From the NCBI GenBank assembly GCA_003990745.1, contig RBNI01000021.1:1-57594 (forward strand): DNA of 57,594 nucleotides, in the 5' to 3' direction. The stretch comes from Jimgerdemannia flammicorona. Taxonomy: Eukaryota; Mucoromycota; Endogonomycetes; Endogonales; Endogonaceae. The notes below the pieces were generated by a model. It was not told the origin of the DNA. It ran no database searches and saw nothing but the letters and a program-made list of their open reading frames with translations. Positions 25,249 to 38,130 of this stretch are shown here, piece by piece. A program made the position numbers and the translations under genes. Every line of letters starts with the position of its first letter. Position 1 is the first letter of the stretch.

Positions 25249-28200
25249 ATGGAGAACCCAACTCCCCTGGCGCAACGCAAGAGGTCCCGCATTGACGACC
25301 TCTCACCCTCAAACCCCAATACTAAATCCTCGAAACTCACGAAATCGGTCAACTCTTCTGCAACTTCTGCTAAAGCGGCTTTGCCTCGCGTCGATACCGC
25401 CGCTGACATAATGGCCACTCCGGACTTGAAAAACGTGTGGGGGATACTGGCATCTCTCAGCAGCGAACACGAAACTCTATATCTGACCAAACAGGCCGTC
25501 GAGGGTGACTCTGGCAGCAGAGGTGGCTATCTAATGGGAAGGCACCAGGAGTGTGACGTTGTGTAAGCTTGAAAACCACTTCTCGCTTCGTTATTGTTAA
25601 TGGGCTGACAAATGCTGTAGGGGAGGTTAAGCTTGCGGCAACCGGATTCAAGCTTGTGAGGTGTAGTTTTTGCGCACCGAAGATTGTTGAAACCTTTTCC
25701 CTATGGGTCTAACCGCAGACATCTCGCCAACTTGGCCCTTGATATCTCCTATGAGACTGCTAACCATGATTTATCAATTTTTTTTTTTAGCTTCAAACAT
25801 CATCAAATTAGCAATAGACATTGCTTAATCTTCAAGGAATACAAGATACTTCCGGGCATGGAGCACGCCACAGAATGTGTATTTGTGGAGGATTTGAGGT
25901 GCGTATTACATTCCATTCATTTCAAACCGTTAATATTTGAGATCCTGCTCTTGCTAGGGTATCGGTGCTAGCTTCCGATATATGCTCATGTATCTCTGCT
26001 ATCCAGTTCCAATGGCACCTTTATTAATGGGAGAAAGCTCGGCCGGAACCGGCGGCTTATGTTGTCACCCGGGGACGAAATCCAACTTGCACAATATGAT
26101 CCGAGGAGAGATTCAGAGCGGTTCGATGATAGGTGTAAGGATATTTTAATTGTAACCGATTGTTCAAGATCACAGGAGTAGCGTGTTGGATGATATTGAT
26201 GAACTGAGATTACGAATATCTGAAAAAGTAATGCTTGGGCCTTGCGCAACCTAGTGTCCGTGATGATTTATGGCTCACATGAACATTTTGTTCACATTTG
26301 CAAACCTCGAACAGTCTACATCTTCAAGATGCCACATCGTCCAACTCAGGAGGGTGATGGCAAGGTATTGTACATCGTTCGCCACCTCCCATATTTTTGG
26401 TTTCTTTTGAAGGCACTATGCCAAATATAGAATGTAAAGAGATGATGCAAATTTTGTTTTGGTGCGTTAATAGTCATTCGAGGATGAGTATGTACTTTCG
26501 GATGAACTTGGGTGGTAAGTATTCGAACCTTAATGGAGGGTTGCCGTGCCCGCCAAGATATGGTTTATTCTTTGTTTCTATCTTCTTTATTCTTAGTGCG
26601 TACCTTAAAATTTGGCCTCGGCCTTATGCATTCTCCAAGAGCTGTGGCTAACGCCGAAGACCAACATTTATATTTAGCGGTAATTTCGCCCAAGTGAGGC
26701 TCGCCATTCACAAGGCCACGGGTCGTAAATTTGCGGTCAAGATAGTAGACAAGAGTAAATTCGCCGCCAAGCCCAAGATGACGGCCAGCCTAGAACAAGA
26801 GATTAGCATTCTCATGTCTGTTAACCATGTAAGTGTTTTAACGGTGCCTTCTTTTCTGATAAATCAAGAGACCGATGCATTCTGAGAACCTCCTTCCGCT
26901 TTGAAAACCTATAGCCGTGTATCATATCCATACATACCGTTTTCGATGAGAAGAAGTACATATATCTTGTCCTGGAGCTGTAAGTACTTCTGGCATAACT
27001 ATGATGAATCCATTCGTTTACCATCGAATCAGTCCACTTTGCTTGCTACTGATTGAGCACCTCCATTTTCTATGTAGTGCCAAAGATGGCGAACTTTTTG
27101 AACACATCGTTGCGAAATCCAAATACGACGAGTTCGAAGCACGTCATGTATTCTACCAACTTTTCCAAGCACTTAAGGTATCTGTCGCATACTGCATTAC
27201 CAACCCAAATTCTGTATGGGCAATGCTATTTTTTCCTTGCTTTCCTGGTGGATGCTTTGGCGCTAAATACCTTTCGGATGCGTTCGATTGTTTTCCAGTA
27301 TCTCCATGATCGTGGTGTAGCTCACCGTGATCTGAAGCCTGAGAATGTGTTGTTGGCAAACAAGCGCACTCTCCATATTAAAATAAGCGACTTCGGACTT
27401 GCCAAGATCGTCGGTGAAGCTTCATTCCTGCAATCACTCTGTGGCACCCCCAGTTATGGTGAGCCCCTCCGCGATCATTTATATGAGTCAAGTGATAGAC
27501 TGACACTGAGAGATCTGTATCGGCATGCTCTAATGCGTATATACGTTTCTATATCTGTTGAAGTTGCTCCTGAGGTTTTGTCGCCCACCCAGTCACGGAA
27601 TTACAACAAGGCAGTGGATTTATGGAGTTGTGGGGTGATGATGTACATATGCTTGTGCGGGTTTCCCCCTTTCAGTGGTATGAGCTCTGTATATATCCGG
27701 TTGGAAACAAGTATCGGATACAATAACTTTATCCGTGACTGATGCTCTCGATACCTATATTTCAGAGGAATTGGCACCTCCGAGCATGCAGAATCAGATT
27801 CGGCAGGGTCGATATGATTTCCCCAGCCCTCACTGGGACAATATCAGCAGAGAAGGTTTGCATTCACAGGGTTTGATTGCTGTCTCCGATTTTTATTTTT
27901 ATTTTATTTTATTTAATAACGCTTATGATTTGTCTCCATCTGTTCATAATAGCACAGGATCTAGTTCGGAAGCTGCTCACCGTCGAGCCAAGTCAGCGCG
28001 CCACTGTGGACGAAGCACTGGTATGACTTGTTTTCATCAGATCATTGCTGTTGATTCATAATCTCCTTGATTGTGACGAATTTTTGGCTGGTATTCGTCC
28101 GGGACCCTTTTGTAAACCTTTTGCCCAATCAATATGCAGGATCATCCTTGGATGCACATGCATGTATGTATGTCGTATTCAATCTGTTGAACAAACATTC

Positions 28201-28684
28201 TGAACCGGTACTACTTGAACAAATAATTGACAACTGAACAATTTTCCAGCTGGATAGTGAGATGGATTCGGGCCTCCCCGACCCATCAGACTTCCTGTCT
28301 GATTTGGAGCGGGATTTCCACCGCCAGAACACATCCATGACAATGGTTTCAGAATCGTCTTCGCCCTCGCCTTCGCCTTCGCCTTCACCTTCACCATCTC
28401 CGACAAATTCACCTTCGCCCACGCATACAAATGACCCTGAAGTGGCGACACCACTTGTTTCACCAACAGATAACGGAGTCTCCTTTGCTTCTACCTCGTC
28501 AATTAGGAACCCAAGTATGCAGAGTGCGGAGGAGGGTACCGATGGATCAATGTTTCGTGTGGCCCCGGGACCGTCTTATCCAAAGGACTCTACGATATAT
28601 CCACAAATAGAGACCGTCAGCAGTGTGAGCAACCTCAGCGAGTACGACATAGCCGAAGTGAAAAGAAAGGCAAAGACGGGCTGA
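25249..28684 (+). CDS. FHA-domain checkpoint serine/threonine kinase (Cds1/Rad53/Chk2 type)
   Basis: DNA-damage/replication checkpoint effector kinase, acting in the nucleus downstream of ATM/ATR. 14 exons: 25249-25562, 25791-25898, 26007-26134, 26315-26364, 26474-26514, 26678-26828, 26915-26979, 27078-27177, 27299-27458, 27564-27677, 27766-27855, 27953-28020, 28140-28163, 28250-28684; 1848 nt, 615 aa, no stops. FHA domain at about 70-175: GRHQECDVV, ISNRHCLIF, SSNGTFING, all phosphothreonine-binding core. Kinase domain at about 203-470: Gly loop GCGNFAQV, FAVKIVDKSK (Lys), HRDLKPEN, DFGLAK, then GTPSYVAPEV, DLWSCGVMMY and DHPWMH. The C-terminal tail (about 471-615) is Ser/Pro-rich with an (SP)n run at 28359-28400. 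Exons of 24 and 41 nt are very short. A TTG in frame upstream at 25198 is not a likely start, so the ATG at 25249 is used. The N-terminal SQ/TQ cluster usual in the family is not obvious. Confidence 0.9.
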
Positions 28685-30047
28685 CTGGTGGTATTGGTTG
28701 AGACCGATGTACATGTTTTGACAAAAGATATAAACTCAAAGCAGATTATGACATACAGCATGCCAAACGGGATAGTTCCCGTGGATTCCATTGTATCTTG
28801 CTGTTCAAAGTTGCCACATCTGTATAAATTTGCATTAGTTTGTTTTTAACGTGCGCGGTTTAGTGCGCTTGGCTTGTTGCCCAACTTCGTGCTATAAACT
28901 TCTAACTGGATGATAGTTAATGATTTTTATTGGTCAATATGAATGCCATCTTTTCTATATTTGATAAACAAAAATCTTCATTAATAAAGTTATGCAAGTA
29001 AATCAGAGTTAGATAAGAAATAATTATAATTTTAGTAAAATATTATAAATATTAATAAAATAAATATTATTTAATATTTTTAATATTTATTTATTTTATA
29101 TTTATTTTATAAAATATAATATTATAGAATATATTAATTATTAAAGCTAAATTTTAAACAATCTTTTTATTTATCAACAAATAAATAATATGCTTTATTT
29201 GTTCTAATACTTATTTAATAAAATAATAAGCTTTAATTACAAATATCACTTTATTAATATAAATTAAGCTTGAAAATATATACTTATACTATTGATGAAG
29301 ATTGAATCAATATATTATAAAGAAAAGTTATTAGAGAAAAATAGATTTGATACATTTTGCAAACCATCCAGACTATACCGAATATGACAGAAAAACATTG
29401 CGGGGTACAAAATTGAAATCACTGCTTCGATGGCAAAGGGTAGTCGGAGAAAAAAAAAAAAAAAAAAAAAACACCAGCGGGCTTACCTGAAGAATTTACG
29501 TTGCAGTCGCGAGGATAACAAAGCGTTTGCTGTTTACAATTAAAGATGTGCACATCCGTGAAAGGCAACATCATCCTGATCGCCAAGCCACCGCAGTGCC
29601 ATGCTCACTTTGTCTGGTTTTGTTGCGGCATGCCTCATGTTACCTATGTGCCTATAACGGACAAGTCTGCATGAGGTGTCTCTAGTGAGAAACATCACGT
29701 CACTTGATTTCTGCGGATATGCATACATTAGAGGCTACGATATCCAATGTGGCGACAAGGTCAGGGTGACGAGGAGAACGAGTCCTGCAGGGCCCTTACT
29801 TGCACCGTTGCACACCCGAAGAGCAACAAAGGGGGGGGAGAGCATCACATCGACGGGTCCCAGCGCACGGGAGTGGGTTGCACACATGTGTGACGAGCGT
29901 TTTCACCCCGATAAGGGAGCAGAGGGTGTGAACGCTACAACAAAATTCGGCGCCTATGCCTAGAGCTCTGTCGACCCCTTAGCCCCTACCTCCTTTCCTC
30001 CTCCCCTTAGTGTTTTCTACCCTTGGAGACCACCCTTGGAGACCACC
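28685..30047. other. intergenic with a small AT-rich block and the PH-gene promoter
   Basis: 28685-28930 is the kinase 3' flank. 28930-29380 is AT-rich and non-coding. A poly-A tract lies at 29452-29471. 29603-29665 is the second copy of the short repeat at 25021. ATCACGTCAC near 29694 is a near-CRE site. A frame at 29676-29963 is open, but its composition and context do not support a gene. Confidence 0.5.
29603..29665 (+). repeat. short dispersed repeat, copy 2 (see 25021-25070)
   Basis: Same orientation as copy 1. Its first bases, CTCACTTTGTCTG, also match the inverted sequence at 16773-16785. Confidence 0.45.
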
Positions 30048-33000
30048 ATGTTGACCACTGGCCACACCAAGAGGCCCTCAGTGAGCTCCGTGGCCTCCGA
30101 ATCCTCTTCGTTCAGTTGGTTCTCCAACAAGTCGAAAGAACGAGAGGAGCCGAACTTCCCAGCACACATCGTCGACGAACTCTCGCCAAATTTGCGCCCC
30201 CGCGAGACCGCAACCGTCCAACCTCAGTTTCCCGATCACCTCTACATGGTCTTGCCATCGGCCGACAGGCTGGTGACGTCTTCCCCCGCTTCAAATTCAA
30301 GTCGCTCTCGGAATTCTGGCAGTAGGGGCTCTCGCAAGGACTGGACCGACGATCTTGCGTCCCTGTCTCTGACGGACGACCGCCCGAGTCCCTCCATGAA
30401 CATTTTACAACAACTACGGGATGATAGTCATCAAAGTAGTGCTCGAGGCAGAGCCACAGAGAATCTTACACCTATAAACGGGTCTATCGCATCTGACGTT
30501 CCGCCTGGCTTCGGCGGTACCCATAGTCGTATGCCTTCACAGAATGGAAGGCCATTGGCAGATGAAAATTCCTACGAAGGAGACCGGAGCGATGACAGTA
30601 CAGACGAATGGGGCGAGTTCCACCCACCGCAAGGGATCCCGCCTGACGCAATACTGAGAAAAACCCCTTCGATAACGTCCTCTAAGAGCCGGGGTTCCTC
30701 GAGAAGTAAAATTTCGATGGAAAGTAAAGAAAGTCCTGCGTATCCGATGCGATTACCCACTGAGGTGCTGCAGAGTCTGAAACAGGAGGAGTTCAGCAAG
30801 CTGCTTCCTGGCTCTAGGCCACTCTCCTTCCCACACATGAGCGACGCCCAAGATACCTCAGTGAAATCAAACTTTAATTACGACATTTCGCTCTCAGCTT
30901 CATACACTCCCAAACGACATAGTATTTCCTCTTTCGAAGACGCTCCACCAGCTCCAGCGTATCCAAATTTCCCGCGTAGGCGCTCGATAGAACTAGGGAG
31001 ACGCACAGTTGATCACAGCGATAACGAATCACGGCATTCCGTCTCGTCAGATTACAAGAGGTCGTCGCTCCGTGATTCTATATCCTCAGGCGTCTCGCAT
31101 CGTACCTCATCATCATTGGCATCTGCGGAACCGGTGGCTCCTTCACCCGTTCATTCCTCTGTCGGATCTACTGAACATGGAAGAGCCCCACCACCAAAAG
31201 CCCCACAAGAGGATGAAAGGAGATGGTCTTCGTCTTCAAGATCAAGTTCAGTGGGAGAAGGTATGATGTTATTTTGTTGATTCTCTTACTTCTAGTTATA
31301 TTTATTCCGACGCACAACTTACCTCTATACTATTACTACCAATCTTCCTTTATCGCCCACCTGTTTTTTTTTTTTTTTTTTTTTTTTCACATGTCGGCCA
31401 CACAGACCTCACTGGGTCCAGCAGGGGGCATACGGCAGAATTTGAAGAAAAACCAATGAGGTACCCTCTCCCGCCCAACTTCCCGCCCAACTTCCCCCCT
31501 AGAAACTCTTTGATCGCTACAATACCAGCCGCGCTGATTCCCTCCACTGCTCCAAAATCCGAATCCCGGCCGAGCGGAACAACGGATTCCTCCGAGACAC
31601 GCAATCGCAGAAATTCGGTTTCCAGTCGCTCGATCATGTCCGTATTATCGCAGGGAACTAGTAGTTCTTCGAAAACATTTTCCTCCTTTTCTGACGATGA
31701 CAAGGAGGCATGGCCGCAAGCACAAAAATTGCGCAAATCATCTCTCAGTCTAATGAAGAGCTCATCCGAAATTACCTCGTCTTCATCGTCGCCGCTACGA
31801 AAGCACATGTCAAAAGTCTCCATGTCTTCCAATGGCTCTGCGTTGCCATCGGACTCACGGGATACTATTACGTTTCATCCTTCCAAGGGGCCATTCACTG
31901 TGGAAAAATTGGATAAATTCGCGTCGGCAACTGGGTGGCTCAACAAGTATTCGACACCAACTTTCGGGTTTACAGCAAAAAGCTGGAAGAAGCGCTATTT
32001 TATTCTCGTAGATACTATATATTTCGCCTTCAAGTCTCACGATCCCGCAGCAGTTTACTTCGACCATTTCGAACTTATTCCTGGTACTATTGCCTTTGTT
32101 ACTGATGACCATGATCCCCGACTCTACGTCATTAAGATCATGCGACCAGATGGTCGGATTTGGTATGTGCAGGCCGAAGACGAAAAATATCTCAAAATAT
32201 GGCTTACGGAGTTGAAGCGGGTTGTTGCACGTCTCCGTGATGCATCGTCTTTTCCGAGACAATCGACGGAGTCGGCGGCTTTTGGAACAACATCGGGAAC
32301 CGACTCTACTATTTCTGCTTCATTACCTTCTACCCCAAGGAGATCAATATCTTCTTTGCCGTCAATATCAACTGCCATTTCAAGTGATTCGACAAGTGTG
32401 TTCACACATGACGGCGAAATCACCCCAACAACGCCAACGATCTCACCACCATCGTCGCCACCGCCACGGCACGCGTCTGCAACACAGTACTTTACATCAC
32501 ACTCATTTGCAACGCCGCCACTCCCCAAACAATTGTTATCCCGAGCTGATTCTATTGGTGGAACATTATCATATGGCTCAAGCCCGGAAAGCCAGTACCT
32601 AGCACACGATTATGTCGCTGAAATGCTTCACTCGAAGCGCCCGCTCTCACCAACTAGGAGCCCGCAAGGTACGCGACGACGAGCCTCTAATTACAAGACC
32701 TTAAGCCGGATTCTTCCACCACAGCTACCACCTCCAATGGCTGCTCTCCCGGCACCGCCGAGTCCAAACTTTGATGGGGATGATCTGCCTCCACCCGCAC
32801 GTCCGGCTCCGCAATTACCGTTACCGCCAATTCCAGGATCCCCAACGTTACCGTCGCCAGGAGGTGCGTCAGTATCGTCACCGGCCTCATTGACGCCAAC
32901 TCATTCGACGTTTCCATCTCCACGACCCTCGTTACAACTGGATAATGGCGTATTTCAATCTGCTATAAACGCCGTACATGATGACCAAACGGAATATAGT

Positions 33001-33162
33001 CGTGGTGAAGACATTCGCAAGATGGCCTTGTCAAGAATTCCAGCTGGTAGTACTGAGGTATTACGACGGAGCTCATCGGCGAGATTGGTGAGATCGGGCG
33101 GGAATGCAGTTGACGATGGACATGTTCAAGTAGGAGCTGTTGATGGAGAAGTGGAACAATGA
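30048..33162 (+). CDS. serine-rich PH-domain protein, function unknown
   Basis: Two exons, 30048-31260 and 31406-33162 (intron 145 bp with a T23-type tract before CACAG); 2970 nt, 989 aa. The start is the ATG at 30048 in an ACCACC context; the frame opens earlier only with TTG. A PH domain spans roughly residues 560-690: GWLNKYSTPTFGFTAKSWKKRYFILVD is the first strands (GWL...W+KR[YF]F), and WYVQAEDEKYLKIWLTEL is the end strand and C-terminal helix with the invariant Trp. PH domains bind phosphoinositides or proteins, so a membrane-cortex role is plausible. The rest is low-complexity: Ser/Arg-rich before the PH domain, and Ser/Thr/Pro-rich with P-P-x-P runs after it, suggesting phosphorylation and SH3 binding. 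I do not recognise an orthologue. Confidence 0.87.
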
Positions 33163-33965
33163 AACGGCTTATGATAAAAGATTTAGAATGTGTAATGAAT
33201 GAGTGGCTTACAAGTAGCCTCCTTATAGTATCTCGTTGCGTCTGGCATGATTTTCCTTTCTTTTTTACTTGTAATCTTCTTTTGTCAACGAGTTAGTCTG
33301 AACCCTACAATTTTCTTCTTTTTGTTGTATTTTCAACACATTCCTCTGCGGACATTTACGTCTCTTTACGCTTGCCCTTCCCTCCTTCCATTTGTAAAAG
33401 TACCCTCATCATTCTGGGCCATTTGCACTTTATTCTGTTTCCTGGTTCGGTTTGTCATTTATTTATTTTTTCCCCTCTTCAACGCACTGTTTTTTCATCC
33501 CTCCTCCACTTATAATCATCTACATCTCGATGTATAACTGTGAACGTCACGTTTATGCACAAAACACCAAGTTTTCTTGTCATTGTATTGTTGCATGTCA
33601 AAATTTGAAACTTAAATATATCTGTATTCCTCAGGTTCTGAGGATGGTCTGTCTTACATTATGTTCAACTGATGCGAAGTTCAGAATATATTATTTGTTA
33701 TCATTTATTGCTTGTTATTCATTTGCTGCTCACTATTAGACTTTTATTATTTATTTAGTCAAAGTAAGGGTGAATAGTGAGTATAAATTTTAAAATCCAA
33801 GGTTATTTATTTATAAAATTAGTATATTACTTATAAAGTAAATAAAATTATTATTTTTTATTTATATATTAATTTTAATTTATCAATAAATATTAGTTAT
33901 TATATAATAAATATATATTTTTAATTATAATTCTATCATTAAACTATTAATTTAATTATATATAT
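33163..33965. other. 3' flank of the PH gene, then AT-rich sequence up to the gypsy LTR
   Basis: T-rich 3' flank to about 33740. 33740-33965 is almost pure A/T with no coding signal. The LTR begins at 33966 directly after a TATAT run. Confidence 0.6.
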
Positions 33966-34078
33966 TGTAACAGTGACCCCAGAATGATGACATCAGTACA
34001 GGAGACAGCCTTTCTTTGCAAGCCACCAGATCAGAGTACAAGAAGATCATATGGCATACAAGATGAGTAACAATGCTC
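33966..34078 (+). repeat. 5' LTR of the gypsy element, first ~110 bp
   Basis: Aligns base for base with the start of the 3' LTR at 54235. I count about ten differences, all transitions. It breaks after ACAAGATGAGTAACAATG, the target-site duplication of the LINE-type insert. The rest of the LTR is found inverted at 35665-37124. Confidence 0.8.
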
Positions 34079-35578
34079 CTTTCTCCACTATCTTACTGGT
34101 CATAAGGTTTGGTAGGCAATCTTCTGAGTCCTCTTTCCCCTATTATTACCCCCTCTACCTCAGGTTGGTTTGCTGTGCCATCAGCATATAGGTCTATATG
34201 CTGTGTCTTTTTGGCCCCCTCCAGGCCCTCTGCCCCATCTCCTTCTTTCTTACTAGCCCAGATACTTGCCTCCACTCCCTCAGTCTTCTCACTGCTCCCA
34301 GTCTCCATCTTTGCCCCTCCTTCTATACTCACCAGCAACTCTCTCTGTCTTCTGCATCCCTGAGCCCTCTCCTACTACCTTCTGTCTATGTGAATATGTT
34401 TTCCACCTATGATCTCCAGATGTGTCGACTCTATATACAATTTCCAGACTTTTGCCCTTTACTTGACAGCACCACCCAACTCCTCCAGAGCCTCTAACAA
34501 GTTCTTCTCCTCTTCTTCACTCTCTTTCACCCTTGATATCTTACAGACAAATGTCCCCCACATCAATACCAAGGGCTAGTTACTTGTCTTTCCTGTGGCC
34601 TCTCTCCCAGCCAGTCTAATCCTGATATCAATATCTCCTGTCCTGAAGATAGTCCCCTCCCATATCTAGAAGCTGATATCCACTATGTTACCATACTCTG
34701 CCATCACCTCCTCCACTCTCCTCCTAGTCTCTTCCTTCATCACCATAAGCACCCCTTTCATCAGTAACTGTATCACTCTGGGGTCCTATCTCAAGTACCA
34801 CACCATGGGGACCACCATCTCCCTAACTACTACTCTAGTCTTCAGAGCCTCATTCAGTGGACCTGCCTCCTCAAAGCCCACCTCAACCCCCTCTAGACCC
34901 TTCAAGAACTTCACCAAGACTGCCTTAGCCATCTGCTTTGAGATAAGCCTCAGAACCATTCTCATCATCACTGCTAAGTCCCAGAAGTACAAGGTAGCTG
35001 CAAACTCCAAGATTGACTTCTTGAGCAATGGTGCCACCACCAGCTCTGTTATACCATCTGCCAGGTCCCCCTTCTACATCAAGAACCCCTGCCCCACCTG
35101 GCCATCAGCTGTCACATCTCTTTTTTTTTTCTGATTCCCTGTTACACTTCCATTAACAGTCACACTCCCAGCTACAGCACCTCCAACACCTATGATCGCA
35201 ACTCCCACCTAAGTACTACTCCCCCTTCCAATGCTTGCCTTGCCTTTTCCCTCAACAGTACCAGCCCTAGTTCTAGCCAGTTATCCACTTGCCTTCACTT
35301 TGTCTGCAAAGCTAGAGGGGCCAGGTCTTCTCCCAGTTCCTTCTGACACCAGTCCTCCTCCCAAGCCTTCTCTACTCCTTGACCCTCCAAAGGCCCCCAT
35401 TTCTAGCCCATAACCTCTCCACACATTCTGTCAGCCAAATGCCCCAGGTCTATCTGATCCATCACACCTGTTGGAACTCTTGCTTGATGATATTTTTATA
35501 ATACCTTTTCTCCAAGTTGTATCAAAAACCATTGCTTGAAGTTGATGTAATGTGAATTATACAGGAGAAAGGTGTATG
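34079..35578 (-). mobile_element. LINE B, 5' part (leader and ORF1), inverted
   Basis: Read on the complement, this is a LINE 5' leader (CATACACCTTTCTCC, also present at the right window edge), then ORF1. The frame at 34786-35040 matches ORF1 of LINE A (FLKGLEGVEVGFEEA is identical). The ORF1 ATG has become ATA, and several stops interrupt it. A 5' piece without its 3' end is unusual for a LINE. The probable 3' part is at about 38131-42702 in opposite orientation, but the two pieces overlap in ORF1 and differ there, so they may come from two copies. Confidence 0.7.
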
Positions 35579-35664
35579 GTCAGGGTAGTTGTTGTGGTGG
35601 TTATTTATTTTTCAGCTTGAAAGTGAGGGATTCATCTTAAATTACCAGCCAATGGGTACTAAGT
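35579..35664 (-). pseudogene. gypsy leader and first codons of gag (inverted fragment)
   Basis: Complement of this piece directly follows the LTR end. It contains a putative gag start (ATA at 35602-35604, probably a mutated ATG) followed by Thr codons. It stops at AACTACCCTGAC, which matches AACTACCCTAAC at 42701-42712 where gag resumes in the same frame. That pair is the likely target-site duplication of LINE B. Confidence 0.55.
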
Positions 35665-37119
35665 TGTTATGTAGTAGTTACTGAGTCCTTCAAATATATC
35701 AGATTCTCTTCAAAGTATATCTCTTAGACTAACTCAAGTTTGTTATAAACAAGTTCTTATTGGAGTGTCTTTCTAAGGTCTTATAGTCCTCAAACTTCTT
35801 ATCTTTAAACTGTCTTATTATCTCTTAGATTGCTTATAAGAGATTGTATGTAAGTAAACTAGAACTGACTTTATTTTAGAGAAAATAAGAGAGATATTTA
35901 TACAAAATATAATTCAATAATTGCTAAGATATAAAGCTAAATATAAATTTTAATAACTAAAATAAAATGCCAGGATAGGGAAAATGGCTAAGTTCCAGTA
36001 TCAGTACTAATGGTTGCACAGGTTCAAGATACTGGTATAATTTCAGTAATACAGAAAAATGGTGCTAGAATAATTCTGAGTCACATTAGAATGCTGGTGG
36101 AGGAACAGCTGTTATATAGGAAAAGAGTGCTGGCATTATTTAGTATAACCAAGAGACTTAGAGCAGAATGTTTAAGACCATAGAGGCTTCATTCTCATCT
36201 AAGGTCAGGATGTCTTTGAAGGAGATAAGATCTATGAACATCTTGTCCATCTCATCATATAGGTCATGTGAGATGATATTATTGCTAATGATGTCATTAC
36301 ATTCATTGGAGAAATCAGGAACAAGGAGGTCTAGAGCTCTCCAATCTATGAGGTTCTCTTTCATGAAATAGGAGACAAATGTAGAGTCTTGGAGAGATCT
36401 AATCTGGATGCTTGGGCCTTGGAATACTGAGATCAATCCTTGCAGAAATTGGTCTGGGTTGTCCTGGAGGATGGAATACCAGAAGTCTTCTACTTCATCA
36501 CTATTAAGGATGATAGTGAACTAGGCTTCTGTAGCCACCCTGGCTTCTAGTGCATTGATACAGCAGGCTGACAGATCTCTAAAGTCTGAGATTCTAACAT
36601 ACTCTAAGTTGGGAATTGACCATGATGCATGCCTAAAGATCTGATAGATCTTTTTAGCTATCCTTGTTTTGTATATATCTATGGAAGTAGTATCTTGTAG
36701 CTCTTGAAGGCTGGCCTGTGGGAACTCCTTGCAGAGGAGGTTTCCTATTTTGTACTCCTGCTATATTTAGAGGTATTCAGTAGCAATGGTGATCCTTGTT
36801 TCCATTTTATGATAGTAGAGGATATAATAATAAGGATTACTAGTACCTAGATTGACACTAGGAGTCCTTCTTAAGTGGGTCCTCATGGCTCTTCTGATGT
36901 CTTGGAACATTCTTTCTTTGACTAAGGTGCCTTGGTGGTTCCTTGATCTTGAGATTTGGCAAGCAGTAGGCATTTCATTTATGGTAAGTCTTTGAGCTAT
37001 TTTGAGATTGATGGGTCTTGTTAGTTGCTACTACTGTGGTTCCTTGATCCTTCTTTTATATTCCTCAAGATACCTATACTGTGGTCACAATGACTCATAG
37101 TTAGTCATCATTGCTCATC

Positions 37120-37124
<5 letters not shown>
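35665..37124 (-). repeat. 5' LTR of the gypsy element, remaining part, inverted
   Basis: Complement aligns with 54330-55782 of the 3' LTR, including the TATAAAAG box, the internal ORF, TATAAATA, the AATAAA signal, and the end GGACTCAGTAACTACTAC followed by ATAACA. With 33966-34078 it makes a complete LTR of about 1.55 kb. Confidence 0.78.
36158..36973 (-). pseudogene. U3-encoded protein of unknown function, 5' LTR copy
   Basis: 272 codons from ATG 36973 (complement) to a stop at 36158, in the same frame throughout, with three in-frame TAG codons. It starts MPTACQISRSRNHQG and ends DENEASMVLNILL. There is no frameshift in this copy. The 3' LTR copy (54477-55290) has the same length apart from a 2-bp deletion. 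A TATAAAAG box lies about 85 bp upstream in both LTRs. It is in the sense of the element, inside U3, upstream of the LTR's own TATA box. I find no known domain: it has no zinc knuckle, no DNA-binding motif I can name and no signal peptide. The C-terminal third is acidic (DDIIS, DEMDKMF, DILTLDENE). Confidence 0.6.
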
Positions 37125-37166
<42 letters not shown>

Positions 37167-38130
37167 GGACTCAATGTCCTGCAGATTTTTATTAGAAGGG
37201 AACCTAGACTATATAGGCCAAAACCCTCCCCTACCACCCATTAAGTACTGCCCTCTTATTAACCTAGACTAGTTATTGTCCAGCAGCTCGACCATACCAG
37301 GCACAGTAGGGTGCCCACATCTCATTCTGTGTATTATGTTCTCCCTACCACCAGAGAAAACCCAGCCATATGCCAATAACCGAAAGCACACACCTGAGAA
37401 CCCAACATATGTATAAGGCCATACCCAAGCCAAATAGAATAGCCCCTGCTATCTCAAAGAGAATGACAGGTAAAGAAAAACTCTCATCAAAGCACAACAC
37501 AGTGGGCAGGGCCTAGTTCTCCCAGTTGAGGTGAGTAAAGGACTTATATATGAGGCAAGAGGAGACCCCCAATACTCCACTACTCAAGCCTGCAGGCCTC
37601 GATCACATTGCCATGTCAGCTCCCAGTTCCAATTGAGTACAGCCAAGACATCTGAAATAGATAGCCTCGGACCCTCTGACCCCTCCAGATAACCGGGGCC
37701 CAACCCCACAAATCGCCAAAAGAAGCCAAGAGTGATATCTACCACCTAACCATGCTGTACCAATCAAAAGGCCCCACCGAAGTAGTACCTACCCCAGCTC
37801 TGATGACTGCCCCCTACTGATTCACTGTTATCACTCTTCCTTCTATCTGTGATAGCCATCTCCCCTCCCATCCCGACAACACCCAAAAAGCAGTCACCTA
37901 CACCAGAACTATGCTCACTGGGCCCCACCACAAGCACTGAGGACCTACAGGTAACCTACACTGAGCACTTGATGCCCAAGGTCAGCTGACTCCCTACGTA
38001 GCCTGAGATACACCAAAACAATACCTTGTTGGCAATGGCAAAAGGAAGAAGGCACCACACCAAAATGGATGTACTCCAGATGTAGCTAAAGGCACCAGAA
38101 ACCACGAAAAAGTGGAGAAGACACTGATCT
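37125..38130 (-). mobile_element. 5'-truncated LINE-type insert with poly-A, inside the 5' LTR
   Basis: A 39-base poly-T (37125-37163) marks the 3' end of a minus-strand non-LTR copy. Next to it, the complement reads AATAAAAATCTGCAGGAC, which resembles the 3' ends of LINE A and B (AATAAAGGCAGAGTCC, AATAAAGAAGAAAGTC). Matching sequences ACAAGATGAGCAATGATG (37106-37123, complement) and ACAAGATGAGTAACAATG (34058-34075) are its target-site duplication once the inversion is undone. The remaining 0.9 kb shows no clear domain. The right boundary is uncertain, between about 38040 and 38240. Confidence 0.6.

Noticed and set aside
25563..25790. Possible extra 24-nt exon (25632-25655) inside the FHA coding region of the kinase
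   Set aside because: A single 228-bp intron gives CDVVFKHHQISNRHC, with FHA-typical spacing; the extra exon adds residues the family does not have.
29676..29963. 95-codon frame upstream of the PH gene
   Set aside because: Lies in the promoter region and resembles no protein; probably chance.
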